From Coprinellus micaceus (taxonomy: Eukaryota > Basidiomycota > Agaricomycetes > Agaricales > Psathyrellaceae), in the NCBI GenBank assembly GCA_951394405.1, contig OX596339.1, positions 3,782,001 through 3,846,000 on the forward strand: 64,000 nucleotides of DNA, read 5' to 3'. The translations under genes and the position numbers were made by a program. Positions 22,557-35,008 of the stretch are shown piece after piece. Each line of letters starts with the position of its first letter. Within the stretch, counting starts at the first letter, position 1. The notes under the pieces were generated by a model. That model saw only the letters and a list, made by a program, of their open reading frames with translations, had not been told where the DNA came from and made no database searches.

Positions 22557-25500
22557 TCTTTGGGGTCGAAATGTTTGTTTCTATGCTGTCACGTTCGAGA
22601 TATAGCGATCGTTCCTGTATTTGTACTCTAATGGTTAGATTTGAAGCTTATTATGAGGTCTGACTCCCCATTTCCCTATCTGGCGACTGGCCCACTTTGG
22701 TTAGGATACTAGGGTCGGAGAAGCAATACCCCGAGTATCTGGGCATAGTCACATTGGGAACTAAGTAATGAGCTGACTCGGACTGCATGGGTGCCTCAAG
22801 GCTACAATGTGCCTCACCGATTTGCTCCTTCGGATTCGGCGGAGAAGCGACCGTGGTGGCCCGTTCTTATTGTTCTACGAGTCCCCCATCACTTTTTTTA
22901 CACCGTACCCTTACCCTGGGTGGAGGTTCTTCTCTTAGATCTCAAATATCGCGCAAGGCCAGCCGAGCGTTGTTTGAAGTACATAGGCGGAAAGAGGACA
23001 TGGGACGGACACCAGGAGGAGCAGCCAGGAGCAGTAGGTAACGAATAAATAACTAATGAGACCATTGCAGGAGTATCCGCTCTACTCAACTCGACATAGG
23101 GGCAACAGAATGAAGTCAGACGAACGTAGAAGAGAATATAGTGGGGCATATGGTATAGAGGGCAGGAGCCCGGGGACAGCGGGTCATCGGCTCTGCGAAC
23201 CACAGACTCGGACACGAGCTGTAGCCTATGATGAAGGTTAGCAAGCGTGATCTGAAAGAAACGAATCAGAGAGTGTGCCTCAGAAGAACCTGGCGATCTT
23301 ATAATTGTGACAACGTATCTGGGCTTATATGCTGTGACCGGGTTTAACGCGGACCGGGTTTGTTTCGTTTGTGGATGCTTGGATTTAAATTTCTTTGCTG
23401 CAAACACGGGTTTGTTTGGAGGAATTTAATGGCTTCGCTCGGTTTATATGGCCCTAGAGACTGTTTTGGATTCCACTTCATTAGTTCTTAGGCCCTTCTT
23501 CCCTTGCTGGCCCTGAGGCTCTTGTTGCGGAAGTTGAAGTTGAAGGTCCCTGTGGTGCAGTCGCTTCAGATGCTGATGTCCCGCCACACGTTTCTGGCAT
23601 CACTATGCTAGATCCTGTGACTACTACATATCAGCCTAACAGCAGTACATTGAAGACCTCATGGATCGTCAAATCTCAAATGTCACGACAACGGTGGTGA
23701 TGTCTCCGTTGGCGTGCCGATCACGGCGAGGCTCCCATTCCCATGGCATATCGCGGAGATTAGACAATAATGTCCTACTCGGGTATATTGGTTCCTGCTT
23801 AAATATGGAGGCCAGGCGAGCGGAATCTTGTATCTCCTCATCCCTTCAATATATTAAGCGCCCATTGGGTAACTGTTTGATCAATTGTTTGATTGCCGTC
23901 ATTTTCCGGTCATCAAATCCTATGGTGATCCAGGAGAGTCCGACCAAGAGTGCTGTCTTCCACCGGTTCAGTGACTCCCAGGTGACAGCCTCGTCCCCGT
24001 TCCTCCCCCCGCATGTCCTACACGCCCTCAGCAGTCTTGCTTGGATGCCTGGATCAGGATGGACATTTGCTCTTCCTTGATTGCGATGGCGGCTTGAGGT
24101 ACTCGGTCTCAACTCGACTGGCCCAGCATCTGGTAGCAGCCTTTTGGGGGTGGTTTATTCTGCGCGGGCCAGAGAGAAATACTATCTTCTTACCAAGTTT
24201 CCCAGACCTTCTCTGCCGCCCGTCGTACACGAAGCCCAGAGTGGGCATCCTTGAGGGATGCCGCACTTCAATTGAGTCGGTGTGTGTGAATGAGCCGCGG
24301 TCTAGACCGCCCAGGCCTGATGGAGGCCTCGCTGCCGCCGCAACTTCAATGGAGGCAGCCCTTCCCCTTCAACATGATCATCCAAGTTGCAGGTCCACAC
24401 ACATGACTCGGACACTGTACAATAACTCAACCTCAGCCGATAGGGGAAGCGGAGGAGATGCGTATTAGCGACAGTGAGATCGACTCGACCCTCACCCGGT
24501 TCAAAGCTAACTTTTTACTTTCAGAATACCCCGGGCATCTCGACCACAGTCCGATGGCCTTTTCATCTCCTCCGATTTCAGGCTATACCAAGCCACAGGA
24601 ATAGGAAGCAATCCCTAGGGAACGACAGCGTGGTCAGCTAGTACGACATGTGCGTTGCCGAGGTCTTCCTTCGGGTTCTTCGAACTCATTCCTTTCTAGC
24701 AGTGCTTCATTCAGGAAGGCCGCCAAGATTTAGGCAAATGCTTGGGCTCCTGCTCCCCAAGTATCAAGCCAGGCAATTCCACATCATTGCTTGTCCTATT
24801 CACCGGACATCCACTCGAACGCCATGGGCCTTCTCGTGGGATCAGTACATTAGTGCGAGACCATCCACTTCACTGGCCTGGACGGTAGTCGAACCAAGAC
24901 GTGCGGATCCTGCGGATACCCTATACCGGAGCAACTGGAGGAACTGCGAGATGCGTGGCAATGGCAGGATAGATCAAGAGGAAGCGGATGCCATCTCGGG
25001 GTCGGGGTGATTGACTTCATGGCTCGACTTCGAACTGACACCCAGCACGCGAAGCTGACACCGGCGCTAACGCGCCCGCCTTTGTCACCACTCTCCTCTC
25101 ACATTCACTGAATGAATCGAGCCGATGGATGGTAGGCTGACAGCCCAAACTGCGTTTGGAGGTGAGTTGTTCCCTTTGTTGCAACAAATTCGAATTGGAC
25201 TTTGACTCTACTTCCGGCTCACGGAAACTTGTCCGACACCCAGCATGGCGTGGTTCACAGCACGTCATCAACAGCTTGAAGACCCCCCCTGAGGCCCATT
25301 AGTATCTATTCCATGTATACCCCTCCTATTTTGGTAGGATCATTGGCCTCTCGATGACCGCCTCCAAAAGAGTCGAGCCCAGACAACCGTCATGACCACA
25401 ATAGTCGAGAGCCGCCAAGTTCATGGGTTGTTACCAGTACGTCCACCTGACGACAGTACGAGGTCAGGACGGAGCCGATGCTCAGGACCGTTGAGTCTTA

Positions 25501-25836
25501 TTGCCCTTCCCGCTCCGCTATACCCACAACAGCCGCTATAATATGGTGTTTGTCAACGCCAGAACGAAGTCTCCGACATGTGACAACCTTGAACTGGAAT
25601 TGGGGACCTCAATCAAGTACTGCGGATCTATTACCTACCGCCTCTCATCTAGTATTAGTATCACACTCGCTTGAAAGGGACAGTCCCCCTCGAGGTTGAC
25701 ACGCAGCAGGTAATTGACACTCACGAAGCTTAACCGCTCCGGGTACTGGGAGGTGGGCCGCCGGGCCCGATTTCGACCGCATAAAGCAGGACTTCGCTCT
25801 CGTACTTACCCATTGTAACCTCACCTCAGCACCAAC
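22557..25836. other. Long degenerate region without a supported gene
   Basis: Many short ORFs on both strands. One minus-strand fragment (24112-23846) reads WESLNRWKTALLVGLSWITIGFD, resembling a first transmembrane helix of a fungal transporter, but the frame ends directly after it and no later helices are found. Possibly gene remains. Confidence 0.3.
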
Positions 25837-26336
25837 ATGCACCTGTATGGCATTGAGCACGACCAGGTGAGCGCATTCATCGGGGTTTCGACCCTCATTT
25901 TCTACCACATCCACTTCTAACAACTTTCCAGCCCCATGATATGGAAGATGTTGATGTTGTCATCTCCCGACATCAAGAAACGTGGGAGGCCTATGTGCGA
26001 GAGGATGTTACCTTTCGACAGGCGAATCCCGATCTACGAGGAATGTCGTTGGACGAGCCCGCCTTCTATGGTGGCCAGCCTCCCCAAAATCTGGCAAATG
26101 CTGAGGATGCTTGGTCAAGGTCCTCCATCAACCTCGGTAATATCAACAATCTCCTCATTGACAAGGGCCGTCCCGACCTCGCGAAGGCCCTTTGGGACCG
26201 GCTATACGACCGGCTGGCTCCTCGTGAGTGAAACACTCTTCGTTCTCTAGGTTCCGCCGGACACTGACCCTAACACCATCCCGCAGCTACCTCCCCGAGT
26301 CATACATTTGTTACCTTTGGCTCTCCTACTAGCTGA
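25837..26336 (+). CDS. Small hypothetical protein, three exons
   Basis: Exons 25837-25866, 25932-26223 and 26287-26336 give 123 aa, starting MHLYGIEHDQPHDMEDVDVV. Introns of 65 nt (GTGAGC...CCAG) and 63 nt (GTGAGT...GCAG, with CTGAC upstream) keep the frame. The body is acidic and helical with NPDLRGMSLDEPAF, SINLGNINNLLIDKGRPD and LAKALWDRLYDRLAP. No family is recognised. The clean splice sites and the 10-codon first exon argue for a real gene rather than chance. Confidence 0.5.
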
Positions 26337-28736
26337 GTGAGCCTCTCGCGAGTCGCCAAGAACCAACATCCTGGACCTGTCGTATGCCGTTTCCTTCTGT
26401 ATGTCATTCCCACCCCTTGTTGTATGTCTTGCGTTTGTTTGTGGTTTTCGCTCTGGTGATATGTATATGATTGTACCATCTTGCACCCTGAAAAATGTCC
26501 AGGTCGTCATAGAGGGAAACGACTGCTGGCGCTTGAATAGAACAGCGCAACGCGCATGTGCAGAGTAACGATGAGGGTATAGCCCGAGTCCGTCTTCGCC
26601 AATTGTCTGGCAGTTTCTGCTCGTTGACTCTGCGTAGTATTAGCCCCGGAGAGCCGATTGCTGGTATGTTGGCCGTCAGTCCTTGATTCCACACCGCTGT
26701 CGCTATCCCAGTTCTGTGCTCTCGAGGAGAGCGGCCTTTCTGCGACTCGCAAAACTTCCAGTCAATGAAGATATGCAAGCACGTGGCAACAGCGAGATTA
26801 AGTTCAATTCGGCCTTTCTCTGTCATTTCGCGCACCAGTCTCAGGCTATCATCAGGCATTCCGACATCGCCGCCAACACCAACGGCCACCTTCTCATACT
26901 ACATACTACCACCAACAACCACCATTGGCACCCACGCGTCCGAGTCTAACTGCTCAGCACTTGATTGGGTCTCCCTCACGCTTCGCCCAAGCCTCCCAGT
27001 GCCCTATCTGGCGACTAACTCTGGCATTCCGAAAATGGGTCTTGCCAGTCCCCAACGACGCTTACTAGTAGTTTGCGCCCTGGAAGTGTTTCCCTCGCCT
27101 CTAGGACGCCACTGGCAGGAGTCCAAGGCTCGATACCCAGAAAAACGCGACTCTGCAACGGCCACCTGTCGAGCGCGTTGATCATGGCGGTCGTTGAAAG
27201 GACTGAAAGGCGTATAGGTAAGATTATAGCGACCTGATCGCTGTATAGGATTCTGTGTACGTGCTCTATGTCGAAGGGCGAGCAAAGGCGAAGAAGTCCC
27301 CTGGCTTCGGAGTGTCTGCCCAATACTAACCTACTGGATATCAGTACTGGGCTCGTTGTCGTGCCGTTCCCTTGAACCGAACGGTTGTAGGGGTCAAAGT
27401 GGTCCGGGTCGAACAGAAGCTCGATTCGAGGCCAAGTAGGGGTGTAACATGCCAATGTGTATGATTGAACCATCGTACGCCCGCCGAGACGTGTTCTAAT
27501 ACTCGTCGCTCCCAGCTACGGGTATTCGCGGCTATGACATGTCCATTGCGTTGTTTGACGACAAGGACTGTCGGCCATAAGTTGTCCAAATTGTATGCAA
27601 TGCAGTTTCTATGACTGGCACGACTGATCCTATGATATTCTGCGGATCCAATGGTGGGACCGGCGCACGTCATGGGGGCACGATCACCGCAACATGTCTC
27701 AGTGAGTCCTTTCTTTCTTTCTTTCCGACCACGACCACGACCATCGGGACCAGAGAAGCGATGCCATAACTAGGCGAAGTAAGAATGCACTACTATCTCG
27801 CGAAGTGGGGATTAGACCGGTTCTCGCAATCATCAAACCAGGTACAGGGACTTTGGGCGGACCTTTCCCCGAAAGCTCAAAATCACCGATTCGCCCACCT
27901 GGGTGATGCAGATGCCTCGGATCTCGTGCAACGCCTGGACGTCACCCGGTGTCTGGTCCTACGGCAGCGACTCCCATTGGTTGCACACGAGCTCCAGAGG
28001 ACTGCGACCAATCCGTGACCGCTCCCAATCGATTCCTTGCACATTGTCGCTGTGCATCACTCTCCACGGGCTTTGCTCGTTGATTTAGGAGCACTCTGGC
28101 TTAAGGTGTGTGCAAAAAATGGATCGTGAATTCCGTAGATTTCTGATCCCTCCCTCCTCTGTCCACACAGGTTATTTTTCTCACACACACGTCCGTTCAA
28201 GTCTACGACCGTAAACGATGGGAAACGGTCATCACCATACCTCGCTCAGTGTGGCCCCTTCCTTATTCACCTCATGTATTTACTCACCACCACCGAGGTC
28301 CGCGGATTTTCGGTAGCCCTCGCTATCCAATGTGAGGAATTCACGTTGGCGTTCGTCTCGATGGACCAGCTGTTCAAGGTGAACTCCACTCAGCGTTGAA
28401 TGGACGAGGGAATTGACGTCCCCAAGCCTGTGTGGGCCACTTCTCGGGCAGGACTTGGTAGCCAACCCCCTTATGTATATCTCGAATTCAGCCGGTTTCT
28501 AGACGGCATAGCCGAGTGGATTAAACGCAGGTGGCATCTTCCACGCATCGGCCTAGCGGCTATAGCGATACGTGATGCTCGGGAGGTCTTTCCAGGTGTA
28601 GGCGCTTATACCGTGAGCGAAATACTGTTCCGTGCCGGCAAGTCATTTTTCACGAATATACAGCCCAGACTGACCCTATTGTGGCATAGGGATACCAGGA
28701 TGTGTTCGGGAACGTGATCTGTTTGGTTGCCCTTCC
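26337..28736. other. No supported gene; possible upstream exons near 28,000
   Basis: Mostly short ORFs. From 28021 to 28276 the plus strand has two blocks that splice across 28106-28170 to read LHIVAVHHSPRALLVDLGALWLK then VIFLTHTSVQVYDRKRWETV. These may belong to the gene downstream but could not be connected to it without a stop. A (CTTT)n run sits near 27710. Confidence 0.3.
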
Positions 28737-30139
28737 AGAACTGCGAGATTCTGTGAGGCTTTATGGGTGTTTGCACATCAAGTAGAGGCGGAGGTTCCGT
28801 AAGTAAATTCATTTGTTAACCATTCTAGCGAATAAAGCTTACTCTACGTTATTGGCAGGGGTATCGTCCACCGAGCATGGGACAATGGTCTTCTTGCTCC
28901 CGATACTAAGCAACGGCGTCTATACCCCGACAGAATCTTGCGTATCTTTGGGAAGCCAAAGATATTCCTGCCGCCAAGAATCGCAGCTCTGGCTGCGAAG
29001 CACAATGTGGGTTCTTAATCCTCTGCCTCGACTTGTTTGACCTTTCCTCAGGATATCATTTCTGACCTCGCAAGACGCCACAAAGTATGGTACCTCGCGG
29101 AGGAAGAGCTTCATGATCCATTCGAGCCCGCATTTATCCGAATCGCATTGGAACGTGCCTCACATAGGAAGGACATGCTGGGGCACCTTATCTTTGGGCA
29201 TTTATGGTGGTTGAAAGTCGCACACCAATTTGGACTTCCTGTTACTCGCAGCGACGATCCGTTGACTCAATTGTTTCATGAAAAAGGCGTGTAGCTTCTT
29301 TGCGATCCCCCTGATCGAGTGTGGATGCCGACTCTGAACCTTGATAGGTCTCGATGACGCGAATACCCACCTGGACGCCGGTGCTTATGAAGGCTCGCTT
29401 TTCGACAGTTTTCAGCGTCAGGGCCGTGTTCTATGCAAACCCAGTGTGTTTTCCACCTCCAAGAAAGTCCCCGTTTGGTCTCTGATCCGGCCTTATCCCC
29501 CGAGTTGTTGGAGGTGAGAATATATCCTTGTGGTCTACTTAGTGAACCAACGACTCTTCAGTGAGGATTTTGATACTGCGCAGCAAATCATTCGGCCAGT
29601 GGACTCCTCAGAGCACTCTTTTGCCAAGCAAAGCACTGAAAACGGAGTAGCGATTGGACCCTTGGAGTACGCGGGTAATGGCCGAGTATACAAATCCGGC
29701 AAACGAAAATTAAGGTGAGTCCCCTGATGCGATGCGATACCCCTTTGCCGCCTCATTGAGCTACAGGCTAATCTGTCGGGGCTACTTGCATCCGGAGCTA
29801 TCTAGGGGCGATGTCGCACGCATCGCTACCCGAACTTGGCGAAAACGGTACCTCCAGGGTGAACGGGCCAAGACTCGAAGCAAGAGGCACATGCTCAAGG
29901 CACGGCCGTCCCTGAAGGCAAGGCGCTCCCCTGGACATGGTAAATTGTCACGAAGGCCGTGTGGTGACAGGGACAGGGCAGTGGCGGAGGCTTTGGGCGC
30001 TGCTCGAGCGCTGTATGGGGAGCGTGAACAATCGGGACAAGGCTCTTTTGGCCAGAGCGGCTGGGGAGGGAAGCGATGGAACTTCGATCGAAAATTAGCA
30101 TTATTAGGCGACACCTTGTTGCAGGACTCTGGAGCGTGA
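28737..30139 (+). CDS. Hypothetical multi-exon gene, 5' end not found
   Basis: Exon pieces: to 28798; 28859-29006; 29052-29288; about 29348-29523; about 29573-29712; and 29764-30139. Introns 28799-28858 and 29007-29051, and the one ending at about 29763, are in phase with good GT-AG signals. The junction around 29289-29347 is unresolved. The product includes FCEALWVFAHQVEAEVP, GIVHRAWDNGLL, YPDRILRIFGKPKIFLPPRI and a histidine/leucine-rich helical part (MLGHLIFGHLWWLKVAHQFG). It ends in a strongly basic tail, RGDVARIATRTWRKRY...RSPGHGKLSRR. I recognise no family. The basic tail suggests nucleic-acid binding, but that is only inference. Confidence 0.4.
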
Positions 30140-33100
30140 TCTGCGATGAAGTTGGTCGTTTACTCAGTAGTCAAGAGTCAGTATTCGATCAGACGTTTCT
30201 TTTTCTTCCGAGTTTTCAGCCACCCTAATGTTCGACTTTGAGGCAAACTAGGGCAAACTTGGCTCGGGCCTGCTCGGGCCCACTCTGGATGATGCGCTCT
30301 GAAGGCTGCAGTGACGGCGCTCAGATCAGAGCGGACTTCAAGCCAACTGGGTGGCACGAGCGGGCCTATGACGGTGGTTCTTTCAAGTTTCCACCTTGAA
30401 CCAGAACCTCGCCTCAACCTCGCCCTCTGCTCACTTCCTAGTCTATAGCAATATTCCATTTACCAATCGCGCAGGAAGGGTAGGGGGACAGATTGGGTTG
30501 ACAACGATAGGAACGTTCGTGACCCAACTCCTCGACTTGCTACGACTATCCTAACTGACCGGCGGCACTCCACTACTAGTTCATTGGGAAGCCCGGCTAC
30601 AGAAGATACTTCGGTGAAGTCGCCAGCGGCTGTGGGGGGAGCCGATTTCTCGAGTTCGTCCATCGTACTCCTTCCTGTCCTCCACCTACTCGTCCACAAA
30701 CATCACTTTCCCGGAAGGCACTTATCAAGAGTATCCTCTCCTTGACGACCGAGGATTCTAGACTCGGGGGGATCCAAGGGTCACAACACTGGTGGGTTTG
30801 CCAGCACCCGCAGAGCCTGTCCTGTCGTACGCAAGCAACCAAGAATCCCCGTCGGCTTTCCTGACGACTGGATTATGCAAAATGCTGTCCAGAATCATTT
30901 TTCGCGCCCTCAACCCCAACCAGAACTTCCACAGTGATCTGTCAATCTTGTCGACACCAGGGAACGCAGATCCCAACCAAGTCTAGTCGAGGGCCGTAGT
31001 ATGGTGGTGATTACATTGTGAGGGGCGCTGTATTTCATACTGCCGCAGTATGCGACAGGCAAGAGGTGCGTAACGAATCTTTCATACCACGAGCAATGGC
31101 TCACTCGATTCTATTTGGTGTGCTCAGGAGTTCTGATTCGATTGTACCAATTGTGACCTCGATTTATACACGCTAAGGATTGGAAGTTGTTCGTTAACTA
31201 GTTCGTGAATCATTGAAAGTTCATGTTTGTGAGATCTTTAAGCCTCCTGGTCTTCCGTATTTTTAACTTCTTCTCTCAGAAGATATCTCCCAATCCCGCA
31301 TGGGCTCACCCCCAGTCGGTCGTACATTTGGAGTTTTGGGTCGCCCAACTGATTATTCGACTAGAGGTGGGCGGGCTTGTCCTTGAACCCATCCAAATAT
31401 TGTCTGGCCGTTTGGCATGCAATACCTTATTCGCCCGTGGCACTGTGTAAACATGTTGCCGCGTACGAGTCCGCAGTCGCTTCGCGGCTTTCAGGCTTCA
31501 CGGTCTTCTGGTAGTTTTCGCTCATCCCCGGTTTCTACAGGAAATTATGCCTAGGATTGAGGGGTTTGATGTATGCATGTTGGAAGTCTAAGGTAACAGG
31601 CTGAAAAACAAGCTGGGGTCGCCTGCTAGATTCGATGCGAACCAGGGAAGGTGTTTTCAGCCATCACCTACCCGCCTGTCAAAACCGATACTAACTCTCT
31701 ATCCCCCTCGCTTTCAAGGCCTTGCGATGCGCGTGATGATGCCACAGTGGAGGCCTCAGGCTGCCCCAGCAAACGAGCCACGCAGCACGGGTCAGGCTCG
31801 ATGGCGACGAAGGCGATACCATTTTCAAAGGAGCATGCTCCAACGAAACACGCCAGCGCCCACACAATACCTCTCGAGCCAGTGGTGCAGCAAGGACTGT
31901 CAGTCGTGCATTCCAATTTGGTATTCTACATGCGACAGGTATGCTTCGATTCAGTATCCGCCTTCAAACTCACGCAGCCTGGCTGGGGAATTTCAGGCAA
32001 TGACAATCACCTCGATCAAGGCAACGGACATCTTTGGCAATATAGAAGTGGTGGTGCAGTCAGCAGAAACCCTCACCCCTCTCTTTCCGAGGGTAGGAGA
32101 AGTGTTCAATGGTGAGGCCGGGCCTACATGAGACCGTCGAACACTTGCAACCTGCGTGAAGAGCGTAGCTTCGATTGTACGCCCCCAGCTAGTCGTAACT
32201 TTCTCATGCAGGTCTAGAAATGCTTAAGCTCCCCCAATAGCTTCCTCGCTCCGGGCCCGGGAGCGAAAGATGTATGTACCTCTACCCTCGATCTCGACCG
32301 GAACTTAGGGTCCTGGTATCGAGCGTGAAGGAAACACCTTCTTTGCGGTGGAGATCGAGGTCACTCATCAAGTTAGCGAGAGTGACTTTCCCCAGGCGTT
32401 CACCCCAATGCGACCATAGGACTCTGGGTTGGGCCACGGGAGTCAGTTGCCTGACTACTAGGAACTTCCCATAGCATAGACACTGAGGGGGACTTGATTC
32501 CGAATTAGTAGGGCTTAAGGATAAGTAATTGCTACTAGGATGTACGGTGAGGAATATCTGAATACAACGCTACCATTACTGGGCACAGAGGGGATGTGGG
32601 TGGAAGGAAGGGCCGTGCCCACTGCCAGTGGTATCAGCTCTAAAGTTGATGATGATTGTGCGATGCCGAGACGACCCGGCATATTTCGCTCTGTTTGAGC
32701 GCGAGCGGCAAGCTGGACTGGCGCATCTGTTTGACCCGACTGCGCCTGCCAACTGCCAGTGGCTAGTAAGTCATACGGCTTCTTGAAGAACTTAGAACTT
32801 CCGCCGGACACCCTTCTGTCCTTCAAAGAGCGTTGTTCTCCTCCGAGTTAGGCTCAGCAGCTTATGATAGAGTCCTTACCCGAGTACCGATCCCCGTGTG
32901 CGTTTTTCACCTGGAACTGTTTGTATCCAACACGACGGTTTTGTTCCTCAATGGTAATCTGCTCTACTAATTGGTGCTGCAGTATGACACATCCTTGAAC
33001 CCCCCCTTTCACGGTGAGTCGGTTTGACTGTTGATGCCTTCTATATCTTGTGCCCTTGCCATCGAAGACTAAACCTTCTAGGGCGTCTGCCATCTGGAAG

Positions 33101-33570
33101 GGGCCAGAGACCCTGAGCGGAGCATGACTGTTGGCGTGTGTGTGAGTCGTTCCCCAGGTTTTGGAATAACTGGGTTCGATGTAAGCGGTAATTTAGGCGT
33201 TACAACGTAAAAGGGCGCAAATTCGGAAACATTACCCTGATTCGTCTCAATAACGAACGTGGCATCCCGAAGCTTCGAGTCGACGAACTGAGGAAATGAG
33301 CGGGAACCCATTTTTGCTTAAACCAGCAAAGGGAGCCGTTGGATCGCTTCCCCACAGAGGTATCCCAGTTACGCTCGATTCTGCCGGATCCTCTCTCCTC
33401 CGCCGCCCTGGCCAGCGATGGTAGTTGACCGTGACGTTCTCGGTATGTGACTTTCTGTCTCCCGCACACATGAACTGAAAGAACATTGGAGGCATGTTGG
33501 GGATCGGTGTCATCCGTGCGGGATTTCTGCTTACGGAGAATACGCGTTCGATCTCACCCTGTGCGATGAT
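30140..33570. other. Long stretch without a well-supported gene
   Basis: The minus strand at 33311-32854 holds two open blocks (MGSRSFPQFVDSKLRDATFVIETNQ, then MADALEGLVFDGKGTRY...QFQVKNAHGDRYS). They look protein-like, but I could not find intron borders that join them in frame. The first exon of the DUF6534 gene probably also lies at the right end of this stretch. Confidence 0.3.
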
Positions 33571-35008
33571 ATGGCAGTGAACACATACCTCTACGGCGTG
33601 CTGTCGTGCCAGTACGCTAGGTATCATAACAAGAGTGAGCCCCACTCACTAGGATCGTCCATCCTCAGTCTAACACGTTCTGTTTTCAGATTTCAGCGAC
33701 CACTGGAGCGTGAAACTCATGGTCTGCTTCCTCTTCGCTCTGGACACGGTGCAAAGCACCTTGTAGGTATCGCCCTAGTGGTGGCTCGGGGTACGGTGAC
33801 CATTGACTACCCCTCCCCACAGCATGGTCTATCTATATTGGGTCTTCCTGTGAGTCTACTTTGTTCGACCCTCATCGCGCTCCGCTGACCTGCCATCATT
33901 CAGCGTCGGCAACCCGGACAGTTCAACCATTTTTGCTTGTCAGTGAAGCCAGTTTTGCTCCCAATGTCTGCCGCCGCTGACAAAGCCCAGCCCCGAGATG
34001 GCCTTGCGCATTCATACCCATCGGGACTGCGATCACGGCGAGCACAACACACACATTCCTTGGGGTGAGGTGAGCAGCTCGCTTGTTGGTTGCAGAAACT
34101 AGTCACCAGTGTCTCCGTTATTTACCAGGATGTTTCGGATGCTGAAGGGCAGGATTATTTTCCTTTGGGTTTTGGCTATGGCCCTGGCTGAGTTTGGTGC
34201 AGGGGTTGCGTTTGGTATTCGGTAAGCTCCCATGCTAGGATCTCTACTGCGTCTCGTTGACTGGTTACATAGGATGTGGACAACGAAAGGGTCAGTTTCG
34301 ATCGCATCTCTAGGCCTTGATCTCAACGTGGCCTAGTGCCTATGCCGAGCTCAAGCCTTTCATCATCCCGTGGCTTGCAATGCAAGTGAGCACTGATATC
34401 TTCATGTCTGGTACGCCCGTACATACGCCAACTTTGCATCTGTCGAACTGGCTTAATCGTCGCTATCAGGTTTCATGAGCATATTCTTCTACTGTCATAG
34501 AACCGGTTATGCATGTACTGACAGGGTTATCAACCGCCTGATACGTGGATGCATACAGACAGGGGCGTTCTCGGCTATGCTAGCAATCTCCGGCCTTGTT
34601 GCCTTTCGTGAGTGCTGACTTTCGTTTCGCCTGTGGCCGAGATATGCCACTGTTCGCTCCACTGATTCGGCTTGTACTTTCGTTCGTGCTCAGTTACCTG
34701 TCCCCATACGATCCTCTATGCAATGTTCATGATCCCTATCGGGCGGACGTACACCACAGTAAGTCATCCATCCTTTACAAGCCGCCCAGCGCGCTAAGAA
34801 TTTCCCTGCACAATCTAGACTCTGATGGACACGCTCAACGTTAGGGCGGAGCTCAATGAGGAGCCCGTCGGTTTGAATGCAAGTTCTGCTATATGCTCAT
34901 TGTATACGACACCACTGACCCACACCCTTACTACTAGGTGAAGGCAGGCGGGGCCGGAGCACCTGCTGGGCTGAGACGCCTTTTTGCGAGGCCGGGGACA
35001 ACGGTTGA
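33571..35008 (+). CDS. DUF6534-type multi-pass membrane protein, 12 exons
   Basis: Exons: 33571-33634, 33690-33762, 33823-33849, 33904-33938, 33991-34069, 34129-34221, 34273-34290, 34337-34410, 34470-34607, 34694-34758, 34819-34882 and 34938-35008. All eleven introns (46-86 nt) keep phase, giving 266 aa from 33571. Family marks are FALDTVQSTFMVYLYWVF, LKPFIIPWLAMQVSTDIFMSGFMSIFFY, TDRVINRLIRGCIQTGAFSAML and, near the end, ILYAMFMIPIGRTYTTTLMDTLN. These are seven-helix basidiomycete proteins of unknown function, sometimes compared with receptors. The N-terminal first helix is missing, so an upstream exon is likely, with a possible acceptor at ATGGCAG (33571-33577). Exons as short as 18 and 27 nt are intact. 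Confidence 0.8.

Noticed and set aside
23846..24112. Transporter-like first helix on the minus strand
   Set aside because: One helix-like segment only; no further helices or exons could be joined.
28505..28530. TAGCCGAGTGG, like a tRNA A-box
   Set aside because: No B-box follows within tRNA distance.
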